Source: Hyalella azteca (lineage: Eukaryota > Arthropoda > Malacostraca > Amphipoda > Hyalellidae). From it: DNA of 64,000 nt. This document shows positions 47,301-56,616 of this stretch, one piece after another (position 1 is the first letter of the stretch; each line of letters opens with the position of its first letter). Below the pieces are notes generated by a model. The model did not search any database. It was not told the origin of the DNA and was given only the letters and a program-made list of their open reading frames with translations. Where the stretch lies: contig NW_025945795.1 in assembly GCF_000764305.2 (NCBI RefSeq), positions 62,001-126,000 on the forward strand. Direction: 5' to 3'. The position numbers and the translations under genes are program-made.

Positions 47301-50300
47301 TTTTCGAAAATATAATTAAAAATACCAATCACAAGACGGATAATTTGTTTCTTGTGCCCCTACAGGGCCCACATCGAGGTGGGGGGCGGGGCATGGTGCC
47401 CCCGGGCCATGATATACGACGAAGGGCTTGAGTACCTGGAGGTGAACCTGGTGAAGGTACACGTGGTGACCAAGGTGGAGGTGCAGGGTCGGTTTGGTAA
47501 CGGCCAGGGGCGAGAGTACGCTGAGAAGTACAAGTTACAGTACTACAGGCCTGGTATGGACCACTGGGTTACATACAAGGATGGACGTGGTAACCAGGTG
47601 AGATGGTAGAGACGCGTTAGTAATAATAAAATATTCATATATTTCTAAAAAACTATTAAATATTTGTATTAATGTGATTAACTTTTTAAACGACAGTTAT
47701 ATATGAGACAACTCAAATATTTAATTATTTTCATATCTATTTTTAATTAAATTAATTCTAAATAAAAATATCTATATATTCTAAAACAACTATTATAATA
47801 TTCATATTAAATGTTATTAATTTTTAAAACGACAATTATAGTTGAAATAACTATAATATTTAATTATATTCATATCTATTTTTAATTAAATTAATTTTAA
47901 TTAAAAATATCTATATATTTCTAGAACAATTATTATTATATTTGTATAAAAAGTTATCATTTTTTAAACGACAACTATATTTAAAACAACTATAATATTT
48001 TATTATTTTCATTATTACTATATTATATTCATATTATTATTTCATTATCATATGAAGCAACTATAATATTTTATTATATTTGTTATTATTACATTATTTC
48101 ATTGTTACTATTTTATTATCATATGAAGCAACNGAGGCAGTAAATATTTCAACTGTAACGTTATGGCCAGCGTAGCAAGAAATTTCAAGCACACACCTCG
48201 AAACAAAACAAAATGTTTATTGAAAAAATTGAAATATCGTGGAAAAATTTTAATGTCGCTCTAGGTATAATGCAATAAATTACATTAATAAATTTTGTGT
48301 TAAATAGGGTAGAATTTTTGTCGATTTTTTATATATAATAAAAAAAATCACTAACAAAGCATGAGTGAAATAGGGTGGAATAATCTTGATATCGTTCATT
48401 AAGTGCGTAATAATTCACTGTGCATTAAAGTCTTAAGTGGAATGTCGAGAAAGTTTGACATTTCGCAGCGAGGGAAGGTTTCCCCTCGCCTGACTCGCGT
48501 ATTTAGCTCCCCTCACTTGACGGGCGTATTTAATGAGTTCTGATTGCCCTCAAATATTGTGTTCAGCTCATGAATGATTCATGAATCTTATGAAAATTCA
48601 TGAGTAGTTAGGAGGGGGAATTTAATTAAGCATAACAAGTTCTGAGCGCTGAATTGTTTACCTAATTTGGTGCTGCTGGATTCAAAACAGTAGATGCTCG
48701 AGTGAAATTAGAATATTGTTAAATAGAATGCAATACCTGTAATTATATTGATTCTGTTACTGGGGTAATACAGAGAAATTTCTGCCATATGGATGTATAT
48801 AGCGATATCTCGACCATTGTATAGATATAATTATAGTGGATAATTATTTAATATAATCAAATATAAGTACATGATATAAAAATATAAGGTGAATAATTAT
48901 ATCAATATAATCTGCCAGTGTATAGATATAATTATGTATATACAAAATTTGAAGGAAATGAGTAAAAAATTTATTTCAACTCGTGTGGAAAATTAGATAA
49001 CTCATTGGTTGTTATACGTAATTCGCGCAACGAGTGAGATAAGTGAACTACTAATACTTTTTTTTGTTTCCTCTCTCTAATGCTGACTTGGCATTTAGCA
49101 TTTTTTTATTAATGAGATCAGTGTAAAATTACGTCGAACTTCATTTAATGCAAATATTTTATGATTATTTATATCAACACGTCGACTTTTTTTCGCCCCG
49201 GCAGACGGGCTGTTGTCGTACAGTATGGAGGACGGCGAGATGCGCGGCAGCGACGACAGCCTGCGCGACCTGACGTACGACGGCGCCCGGCGCGGCGACC
49301 GTCTCACCGGGGGACTTGGACAGCTCACCGACGGGGAGACTGGCCACACCAACTTCAGGGTGGACTTGGGGGGACGTGACAAGGGCTGTCTCTTATACAC
49401 ATCTAGATGTGTATAAGAGACAGATGTACCGGTATCAGGGAACATGTACCGGTATCAGGGAACATGTACCGGTATCAGGGAACATGTACCGGTATCAGGG
49501 AACATGTACCGGTATCAGGGAACATGTACCGGTATCAGGGAACATGTACCGGTATCAGGGAACATGTACCGGTATCAGGGAACATGTACCGGTATCAGGG
49601 AACATGTACCGGTATCAGGGAACATGTACCGGTATCAGGGAACATGTACCGGTATCAGGGAACATGTACCGGTATCAGGGAACATGTACCGGTATCAGGG
49701 AACATGTACCGGTATCAGGGAACATGTACCGGTATCAGGGAACATGTACCGGTATCAGGGAACATGTACCGGTATCAGGGAACATGTACCGGTATCAGGG
49801 AACATGTACCGGTATCAGGGAACATGTACCGGTATCAGGGAACATGTACCGGTATCAGGGAACATGTACCGGTATCAGGGAACATGTACCGGTATCAGGG
49901 AACATGTACCGGTATCAGGGAACATGTACCGGTATCAGGGAACATGTACCGGTATCAGGGAACATGTACCGGTATCAGGGAACATGTACCGGTATCAGGG
50001 AACATGTACCGGTATCAGGGAACATGTACCGGTATNGCCGTGAGAAGAGTGAGTGGTCTTAAAGTGGACGTGCTGTGCCGTGAGAAGAGTGAGTGGTCTT
50101 AAAGTGGACGTGCTGTGCCGTGAGAAGAGTGAGTGGTCTTAAAGTGGACTTGCTGTGCCGTGAGAAAAGTGAGTGGTCTTAAAGTGGACTTTCTTTGCCG
50201 TGAGTAGAGTGAGTGGGTTTCAGGACGGCTTTGTAAGCACGAATATTTTTATAATATTCAATAGTTCTGAAAATTTTCGTCAATGAATATTTCGATATTT

Positions 50301-53300
50301 TTTTTAATTTCATATGGCGAAGTTTTAAAGTAATCATACTAATTCCAACAATAACCTCAATTTAATCACCTGCCACATAATCGGACTACGAAATACGGAA
50401 CTATAAAATTTTTCAGGACAAGACCTTGTAAAATATTAGGAACTTTTGCGCTCCAGAAGTCGTTTTGGAAAATGTTAACAAATATCAATTTTCCGCTCTC
50501 TGGAAACATTTAATAACTTATGAATACTATATTATACTATTTTATGTTTTACTATACTATACTATACTATACTATACTATACTATACTATACTATACTAT
50601 ACTATACTATACTATACTATACTAAACACTCACCACTCCCACTCAAACGCTTGCAACGAACGCTTGCATGAGGTGCTGCTAATTAGTTCAGGATCCATCA
50701 TCATTAAGTAGAAGTGGAATGAGTTAATGGACTTTGTTCATTATTTTGTGCCGTCAGATCGCTAATGGGTAAGTTGTTGTATTGCACTCACAGCACACAT
50801 ACTAAGCTAATGTTTTAATTATATACATATGATTCATTCTGCACACTGTATTTTCCGAGATGTATTTTTGTGTGTAAAATTGCACTGGAATATTATCATA
50901 CATAATATCCTTGAATAGCAGATGGGTAGCACAAGCTTATAATTTTTAATAAGATCCGTTAGCAAGGTTTTTATAATCTAAAAATAAATATATTTTATTT
51001 AATTGTTTTCTATGAGAATAGAGTTATCCAGGCGAGTTAATAGCGAGTTACATCGGTTATTCTTGTATACATACAACGAAATAATTACTCGATTTTGGTA
51101 GGTTGACGATGAAAACAGATGATGATGGTTGATACGAAAGATTAATATTGATGGTTGTTTTAATATGTTTGAGATGCGTACCAGTGATTTCCTGGGAATG
51201 GTGTGTATGATATTTTAACCTTCTTTTGACTACTGTAATCTGAATATCCATCCATAAATAACCTCATATGATCGATTCATTTTTTTCGGCAATCTCCCTC
51301 TTAATTTTTGTCTGAACTCAAGAAATAAAAAATAAAGAATAAAAAAGTTTCTGTAACTCTAATGACCGCATTAATTTTTTAAATACTTTTCAGCGTATCC
51401 ACTGCTCGTATTTTTAACACTGTTCAGAATGAAAAGAATGATTGCCTACTATGTAGTGTAATATCAATCTCTTACAAATATAGAATACCATGAATACAAA
51501 CGGGAAAATGAATAAGTTACTTCAGATTATTTTTCATGACTGGACCACATATTTTGTTTCAAAATGTGAGTAATAAATGAACGCGTTTATATTTACATAA
51601 TTGCATTTGGTGTATGATTTCCCTCTTCTGGAATATGTGTTCTGAATGATGGATATGACTTCCCTCATTCGGAACTCTGAGTTCCGAAAGTGGGAACTCT
51701 GAGTTCACTGATTCGGAAATGAGATTTCCGACTGAGAATTATGAGTTGTCCCAATCTGGAATAAGACTTCTGAATGACGGGTTTGACTTCCCTCGTCTTA
51801 GTATGTGAGTTCCGAATGAAAGTTTTGAGTTTCCTAGAACTGGAGAATAATTTCCGAATGAGGGTTAAGAGTTCTCTAGTTCTGAAATGTTTGTGAATGG
51901 GGGTAATGAGTTCCCTCTTTCTGAAATGTGAGCTCCAAACGATGGTTATGAGTTCCCTCGTTTGAGAATGAGAGTTACGGATGAGGGTTTTCAGTGCCCT
52001 CATTCGTAAATCTGACTTCCGAACGAATGTTTCAAGTGCCCTCATTATTAAATATGAGTTCCGAATAAAGGTTCTAAGTGCCCTCATTCCTAAATCTGAG
52101 TTCTGAACGAGGGTTTTAAGTGTCCTCATTCGTAAATCTGAGTTCGGAATAAAGGTTCTAAGTGCCCTCATTCCTAATTCTGAGTTCGGAATGAGGATTT
52201 TAAGTGCCCTCATTCGTAAATCTGAGTTCGGAATGAGGGACATAAGTTTTTTCTCTTGAATGCTCAGGTTACGAGTGGGTTGGCTGGAAGAATGACTCCA
52301 GGCCTGACGTCGAATTCATCGAAATTAATTTCGAGTTCGATCAGCTAAGAAACTTCTCAGCAATCCACATCTACACGAGCAACCTCCTCTCGAAACAAGT
52401 TCAGGTGGGTGCGGCATTTGCTCAAGTAGAAGTTGCTTTAATCAAGTTTTTCCCGCAAAGGAAAATTATTGTTTGAAATTTAAAAGTAAACGTTGTACAT
52501 TATTATTCCATTGCATCGGATGTTTCCTGTTTTACTTGACAGTTGATTCAATTGAACGATAAAAATTCCAAGTTGTCTCGGTCTGAAGATTTTTTTCGGC
52601 ACTATTATGAGGCAGATCGTGTTATTTAGTTTCACTTGTAGACTTGACGGGCAAATGAGATTTTTAGTTTGTATACGGTTTCATTTAAACAAGTGAAAAG
52701 AATATTAAATGGCTTTCTCAATTAGGTTATCGTATGTAATACTTAATTTGTATAGTAACTTTTTCCTAACTACTCTAAATTTCGCGGTGATTCATCGTTT
52801 TTCCTTCACCTACAATTTGCAATGTTAATTTCAGAATTAAATTCTCGCTTTATACTCGACACTATATTTTACATAAATTTCTTACGGCTACTCTGAAGAT
52901 ATTTATCCTTTATTTTCCGTTTCTTGTGACTTATCATTTTACGTTTTATCGAAGATCGATGTTTAATTCTCTTCTCTTGTGACATGTCCGTTTAGATTTC
53001 CTCTTAGGCTGACTTCTAATTCTTTTTTTTTTTGACATATGCAATTAGATTTTTTTGGGGGCCGAATTTTATTAATGTTTTTCTTTGTGCCTTGTCTGTT
53101 TCGATTTTCTCTCTGGATGACTTCTAATTTTTTTACATGTGCAATGAAATTTATTTTCGGGTTGAATTTTATTCATGTTTTTCTTGTGATTTATCCGTTT
53201 AGATTTTCTCACGCGCGGACGTGTACGTGAGTACGGACAACGAGACGTACGAGCGCGTGGAAGAGTTTGTACCAGAAGCGGACAGGATCTTCGAGAACGC

Positions 53301-55411
53301 GCGGCCTGTGACCGTCAAACTGAACCGCGTCGTCGCTCAACGCATCAAACTCGAGCTCTACTTCGCGCACAAGTGGATCTTGATCTCTGAGGTCACTTTT
53401 GATTCTGGTGAGCTCAAAGCTATTTTACTTCCAGCAAAGTAAATATGCTAATAAGTACTAACAAAACAAAAGAATGGCATTAACATTCTCGTTATCGAAG
53501 TGAAACAACCCGGATTTTATTTGTAAATTTTAAATTATCAAATTGTAACGCCCATTTCCCAAGGAAATCATATCTAATGTGTTTGCCTATAGTTTTATAA
53601 TATAGAATGTGTGATGAAAATATTTATGGGTTAGGAAAGGGTCGTTCAAAAAAATTTAGTGAAACTTATTATTAACATGAAGATTCATTACTCCGGTTTC
53701 AGTGCCATGCCGTTGCGAGCTCACGCCTGCTCCAGCTTTTGAAACCATCGCTCCTCAAGACATGGCACCGTCCGACCACCCCAACTTCCAAGAGAAAGCC
53801 TCCATCATCGAACAGCCTGAGCCTCCCACCGAGTCCCCCAAGAAGCCAAACTACCAAAACTCGAAGCTTCTGATCGGTTGCATTGCCACCTTGGGAGTCA
53901 TCTTTGGGACGGTGCCGGTGTTCCTCGTGATTATGTATTACAGGAACAAAGATCTGAAGAAAGGGGCTAAGGCACAACAATGTGGTGACTCTGCTGCTGA
54001 GAGGAAGATCGTGCTTGAGGTGAGCGAAGGGCCGATCACCCTCAGTAATGGGTCCATCGTGAGTGACTTTGCACACAACAAGAGCAGGTATTATGGTGAC
54101 TTGGAAATCTCTGATGAGACCGCAGCAATGTACCAAGAACCGTACAAAGGACCAATGAACGGTCAAGGTTTCTACAGCATTGGGCGTGGCACGATCGCGT
54201 ACGAAGAGCCTCTCGACATGGGCCCTGACACCGAAGACTCTCTGGATTACGCGGTGCCAGACGTAACCCTTACGTCATCCAGAGGTCGGGATTTGTGCAG
54301 ATTCTCACCAGTACCACAATATCCTTTCATGAACGCCATCATGAACATCCCTCCACCACCTATTCCTCCACCCCCCGAAGAACCATCACATGCTCCCCCT
54401 CCAACGGACGTCCAAGGCGTTATCGGCTCCGCGTACTGCGCTCTGCCAGAATCAAATGTGCACAAAGAAGATCCTGCTGTGGTTGAGCTCTTCTCTCGTC
54501 AGATAAAACTGCTGCATGTTATCGGTGAAAGTAATTTCGGATACGCGCAGCTTTGCGAACTCGAACCTAGTAAGTCTGCAAGTCGACAACAGTTGAATTA
54601 CACCAACGGCATTCACGTAATGAAGAAACTCAAGCCCAAATCATGCGACATCACAAAAGATAAGTTCATGAAAGAGATACAAATTTTGAGTCAGTTGCAC
54701 GATGATAATATTGCTCGCTTAGCGGGAGTTATAGCTGAGAGTGAAGGCCCTGTGATGGTGATTCAGTTCTCAGAGTACGGTGACCTTTATCAATTTCTGC
54801 GGCGTCACGTGACCAGCGATATCGATATCCTGCCACCAGATGTGGACTTAGATGAAGTCAAGCACTTATCCCGTGGGGCTTTATTGCACATGGCCGCTCA
54901 AGTGGCAGCTGGCATGAAATATTTAGAATCAAAAAGTATCGTTCATCGCGACCTGGCAGCGAGAAATTGCCTTGTTGACCCCGGTCTTGCAATCAAAATA
55001 TCCGACGTGGCGCTTTGCAGATCGATATACGCTGACGATTATTGCAGTATAGAGGGACGGTCGCTGCTACCCGTGCGATGGATGGCTCCCGAATCGCTCA
55101 TTCATTCTTTGTACACAGTTAAAACGGACGTCTGGTCGTTCGGTGTAACCCTTTGGGAAATATTCACAATGTGTCGTCAACGGCCCCTGGAAGAGCTCAA
55201 CGACAGAGCGGCCGTGGAGCGCATCTGCCAGACGTGTCACGTGGACGGTCAGCCGACACTGTTGCCGCAGCCTAGCGTCTATGGCAGAGAGATGTACCAA
55301 ATGTTGACCTCATGTTGGGGCGCTGTTGACAGGCTCAGACCGCCTTTCTGGGAGATACATATGTTCCTGAAGCGTAAAAATATGGGCTATTCTGTCGACT
55401 ATTTCGACTAA
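41073..55411 (+). CDS. Discoidin domain receptor (Ddr), 7 of 8 coding exons present
   Basis: A receptor tyrosine kinase-type membrane protein. Family members bind collagen through an N-terminal discoidin domain and signal from the plasma membrane. I join exons 41073-41322, 46835-46937, 47366-47597, [exon 4 missing], 49205-49384, 52268-52404, 53203-53407 and 53703-55411. All phases agree except across the missing exon, which must be 3n+1 bases long. The product is about 938 residues plus the missing roughly 50. Order: signal peptide, discoidin domain (RCDSALGM to GRGNQ), discoidin-like domain (DGLLSYSMEDGE to WILISEVTFDS), membrane helix, juxtamembrane region with tyrosines (DYAVPDV, QEPYKGP), kinase. 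Canonical kinase residues are only partly kept (DFG is D-V-A). An assembly gap and an adapter interrupt the locus, so the gene is probably intact in the organism. The family call is firm; catalytic activity is doubtful. Confidence 0.9.
41600..42077. repeat. 22-bp minisatellite in Ddr intron 1, left block
   Basis: About 21 copies of TAAGCCACACGCTGCACATTCC, with CCAAACG and TTATACG variants. Ends at the N at 42078. Confidence 0.95.
42079..42560. repeat. 22-bp minisatellite in Ddr intron 1, right block
   Basis: After degenerate units come about 15 copies of TAAGCTACACTCAACATATT plus CC. It is clearly related to the left block, so the N at 42078 interrupts one array with two subfamilies. Confidence 0.95.
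42690..43095. repeat. 28-bp minisatellite, decaying rightwards
   Basis: Six good copies of TTTGATACAGTACATATAAT plus ACAGTATA up to about 42870, then increasingly diverged GATACAGTA-type units. The minus frames of 76 and 108 residues here are repeat products. Confidence 0.85.
43182..43493. repeat. Inverted repeat, about 75-bp arms
   Basis: The arms at 43186-43259 and 43414-43488 are reverse complements at roughly 83% by eye, sharing GCCGATTCTATGG and CTGTAGAA(C/T)CAGCATTTC. The spacer is about 155 bp. It is a fold-back element or the decayed ends of a transposon; no coding content was seen. Confidence 0.75.
43560..43775. repeat. 35-bp minisatellite
   Basis: About six copies of TGAAATAATGAATGAAGGTG plus AAATGAATAACCCCC, with few changes. 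The 191-residue minus frame across it is chance. Confidence 0.95.
43776..44814. other. Ddr intron 1, unique part
   Basis: AT-rich, with TAATAATTACGG-type words at 44170-44235. Nothing else recognised. Confidence 0.45.
44815..45355. repeat. CACCAG run and long TTG/CTG microsatellite
   Basis: CACCATCACCAGCAC units at 44815-44870 are followed, after a short spacer, by about 340 bp of GTT/GCT/ATT triplets (44966-45310). On the minus strand these would read Gln-rich, on the plus strand Leu/Val, but it sits inside intron 1 and has no gene context. Confidence 0.9.
45373..45523 (+). mobile_element. Small interspersed element, copy D
   Basis: Starts TTTTTAGCGCATTTTCTC, has CCGTCCGTCTGACTGTCCGT in the middle and CACTCACTGCAGTGAGTACT near the end. 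Same family and orientation as 36481-36640. Lies in Ddr intron 1, just after the TTG array. Confidence 0.75.
45813..46830. repeat. About 51-bp minisatellite, duplicated as a 535-bp block
   Basis: Units carry CTAATCTAATTTGCAGGGAA and ATAATCTAATTTAGGACTTG, with A/T variants. The whole block starting GAACTCTTTAATCTGATCTA at 45813 starts again at 46348, so the array and the beginning of exon 2 were duplicated together. Confidence 0.9.
46299..46348 (+). pseudogene. Duplicated 5' half of Ddr exon 2
   Basis: Copies the first 47-50 bases of exon 2 (RCDSALGMADKSIPD) with its acceptor CCCCGACAG, then runs into minisatellite and stops after Q-N-S-L-I. It has one silent change relative to exon 2 (CGC for CGA, Arg). 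There is no donor site directly after it. Splicing to it would truncate the receptor. Confidence 0.85.
46835..46937 (+). CDS. Ddr exon 2: start of discoidin domain
   Basis: Joined after exon 1 it reads K-R-C-D-S-A-L-G-M and continues IPDHHITASSFYDAAVNAFY, the conserved opening of DDR discoidin domains. The Cys normally pairs with a Cys at the domain's end. The acceptor is ATTCCCCGACAG|AG and the donor GCCAG|GTACTA. The donor is immediately followed by an 18-bp tandem array made of near copies of itself. Confidence 0.9.
46938..47207. repeat. 18-bp array derived from the exon 2 donor site
   Basis: About 15 units of TACGCCAGGTAGTATTAC. The first unit is still exon-like (TACGCCAGGTACTACTTC). Most units keep CCAG|GTAGTA, a usable-looking 5' splice site. 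The period keeps frame, and the second donor would add YYFYAR. Most later units contain an in-frame TAG. Confidence 0.95.
47366..47597 (+). CDS. Ddr exon 3: discoidin domain core
   Basis: Begins after CCCCTACAG and reads AHIEVGGGAWCPRAMIYDEG, then LEVNLVKVHVVTKVEVQGRF, GNGQGREYAEKYKLQYYRPG and WVTYKDGRGNQ. GAWCP, QGRFGNGQG and EYAEKYKLQY are hallmarks of the DDR discoidin fold. The donor is CAG|GTGAGA, phase 0. High GC against the surrounding DNA supports a true exon. Confidence 0.95.
47598..49204. other. Ddr introns 3/4 around the missing exon
   Basis: AT-rich. A loose series with ACAACTATAATATTTAATTA and TATATCTATTT words fills 47640-48130. The N at 48133 follows. No exon could be found here. 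Confidence 0.5.
48133..48133. other. Assembly gap, likely site of Ddr exon 4
   Basis: The single N between exons 3 and 5. The expected end of the discoidin domain, normally finishing in a Cys-containing ELYGC-like strand, is not found anywhere in 47598-49204, so it is probably inside this gap. Confidence 0.55.
49205..49384 (+). CDS. Ddr exon 5: start of discoidin-like domain
   Basis: The acceptor is TTTTTTCGCCCCGGCAG. It reads (D)GLLSYSMEDGEMRGSDDSLR, then DLTYDGARRGDRLTGGLGQL, and ends HTNFRVDLGGRDKG in phase with exon 6 (Y-E-W-V-G-W). It needs one base from exon 4. Only one G of its donor (49385) survives before the adapter begins at 49386, so the natural 5' splice site is lost from the assembly while the coding part is complete. 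Confidence 0.9.
49386..49423. other. Nextera mate-pair junction adapter (artefact)
   Basis: A second exact head-to-head pair of the 19-bp mosaic end CTGTCTCTTATACACATCT. It replaces the beginning of Ddr intron 5. The frames 49095-49445 (-) and 49316-50062 (+) read through it and are artefacts. Confidence 0.98.
49424..50035. repeat. Perfect 20-bp array next to adapter
   Basis: About 30.6 copies of ATGTACCGGTATCAGGGAAC with no variation seen. It starts at the adapter's last base and ends at the N at 50036. Its placement and length are assembly-dependent. The 199-248 codon frames in it are not genes. Confidence 0.95.
50037..50215. repeat. 40-bp minisatellite
   Basis: About 4.5 copies of GCCGTGAGAAGAGTGAGTGG plus TCTTAAAGTGGACGTGCTGT, nearly identical at the left and more diverged at the right. 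Starts right after the N. Confidence 0.95.
50216..51625. other. Ddr intron 5, including an ACTAT microsatellite
   Basis: About 16 copies of the pentamer ACTAT lie at 50546-50623. The remainder is AT-rich with nothing recognised. Confidence 0.6.
51626..52245. repeat. 45-bp minisatellite before Ddr exon 6
   Basis: About 13 diverged copies of a unit with GAGTTCCGAATGAGGGTTTT and AAGTGCCCTCATTCGTAAAT. The period of 45 keeps one minus-strand frame open for 192 codons (51665-52243), giving a 15-residue repeat of the form NSDLRMRALKT. It lies wholly in an intron; not called as a gene. Confidence 0.9.
52268..52404 (+). CDS. Ddr exon 6: discoidin-like domain
   Basis: Follows TTTTTTCTCTTGAATGCTCAG. 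Reads YEWVGWKNDSRPDVEFIEIN, then FEFDQLRNFSAIHIYTSNLL and SKQVQ, strongly conserved in DDRs. The donor is CAG|GTGGGT, phase 0. The acceptor lies about 25 bp after the end of a 45-bp minisatellite. Confidence 0.95.
52405..53202. other. Ddr intron 6
   Basis: AT-rich and pyrimidine-rich toward its 3' end. A degenerate duplication with TTTTCTTGTGA(C/T)TTATCCGTTTAGATTT-like words occurs at 52910-53205, so several AG acceptors resemble the true one. The frame 53039-53230 is not separate coding. Confidence 0.5.
53203..53407 (+). CDS. Ddr exon 7: end of discoidin-like domain
   Basis: Reads IFSRADVYVSTDNETYERVE, then RIFENARPVTVKLNRVVAQR and IKLELYFAHKWILISEVTFD. The LYF..KWI.ISE.TF pattern closes the DDR extracellular discoidin-like domain. 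The acceptor is ATCCGTTTAG and the donor TCTG|GTGAGC, phase 1. Confidence 0.95.
53703..55411 (+). CDS. Ddr exon 8: membrane helix, juxtamembrane region and kinase
   Basis: A single 1,709-base exon, spliced after CTCCGGTTTCAG. The membrane helix is LLIGCIATLGVIFGTVPVFL (about 53866-53940). The juxtamembrane part has Tyr motifs and a Pro run (PPPPIPPPPEEP). Kinase motifs: glycine loop GESNFGYA (54524-54547; the second Gly of GxGxFG is Ser), beta-3 Lys in HVMKKL (54623 or 54626), alpha-C Glu in FMKEIQ, HRDLAARN (54944 onward), D-V-A in place of D-F-G (55004-55012), activation loop DDYCSIEGR with Cys (55043) for the second Tyr, then WMAPES and DVWSFGVTLWE. By alignment with DDRs the gatekeeper Thr appears to be Ile. 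It ends GYSVDYFD-stop. ATP or Mg binding may be reduced, but the essential Lys, Glu, Asp and Asn are present. Confidence 0.95.
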
Positions 55412-56616
55412 ATTAAACCGCTTGTGAATATATTAGGCGCTGGCCGCGAGCTGCTCGTTTTACGAGGTTCATTTGAAAGCCAAGTGAGGCTTGCTTGGCT
55501 TCATTATCGTGAAAGTAAAAATATTATTTTCTGCGCCTGTTTTGACAAGCAATTTTACAAAATTTAAGTATTCGATTAAGCTTTATGCATGCATTAGAAT
55601 GCATTTTTTGTTAAATAATTTGTGCTTGCTTTCCAACGTACGTTGAAATTTATTTAATATTTTCTGTTCTGTCCTTTCATTAGGATTTTTATTTAGAATG
55701 TTTCTGTGAGCGTGTAATTTTATGGATGCCCTTGAACAATACGGCAAGTGCAAGGTAATTCGATGTGTGCTCTGTGAACATGTAAATAAGTAACTTTTTA
55801 ACTTCTGATCTCAATAATGTTGGGAAGACAATCAAGTTTTTCGTACCTCGAGTAAATATACTTGGATCAAATATATACGGTATTAGTGGCATCTCTGATT
55901 TAATTATATAATTTTTGCTGGTAAATTTTGGTCCTGATCTTCGCTGGCTAATCGAGGAGCTGGATAATCGAGGAAAAGTTAATCTTGATAATCCAAATCT
56001 ATGCCTCACTGTGACCCGAAGTTTAGATCGAACTTTGGGCGAGAATTGCTCGTATATTGCTGAACTTGCATGAGCTTTTGGCTAGGAAACTGTAGCATAG
56101 CTAATAATTTATATTACACTGTGGATACCCTTACATGTGTATAATGTTTTGTGTTGTGAATGTATTCAGTCATGCAGGGTCTTGAATACATTTGTAAATT
56201 TTAGACTCAGCGATGCGCAAGGTCGTGATATCAACATTCAGTAAATCACGCATAAAGGCAGGACGTTTCACGGAGTTCTTGAATCTAAATTAGTCCCTGC
56301 GGTGCTCATATCATGACAAGATTAAAATTTTCACGCAATCATAACTTGAGAATTTTTAGAAGATTAAATTTCATGAAACTTGAAGACAATTATCCCAATC
56401 TCATCATCTCTCTCCTGATTTACCGGATATCAATTATTAGTGTAATGTCATAAAGTTGCCACAACACCAAATTTATATTCAAGAAATTGAACTATCATTG
56501 GTCGCATTAATAAAGATAATTACCTAGATGCGCCTTGATGGTCGTGTCTTCTTATTTGATTTGGTATGATATTGACGCTGTGAACTGGCAAGTGCGATTG
56601 GTATACTATGTTTGAC
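55412..56616. other. Ddr 3' UTR and flank
   Basis: AT-rich; no further frame. The minus-strand frame 55689-56009 has no domain and is probably chance. Confidence 0.45.
56509..56514 (+). promoter_or_regulatory. Candidate Ddr polyadenylation signal
   Basis: AATAAA, 1,098 bases after the stop. It is the first clear hexamer I noted on this strand, though variant signals occur earlier. Confidence 0.3.

Noticed and set aside
49316..50102. Frames of 199-248 codons with MYRYQGTCTGIREHVPVSGN repeats
   Set aside because: Translation of a perfect 20-bp array and an Illumina adapter; artefactual.
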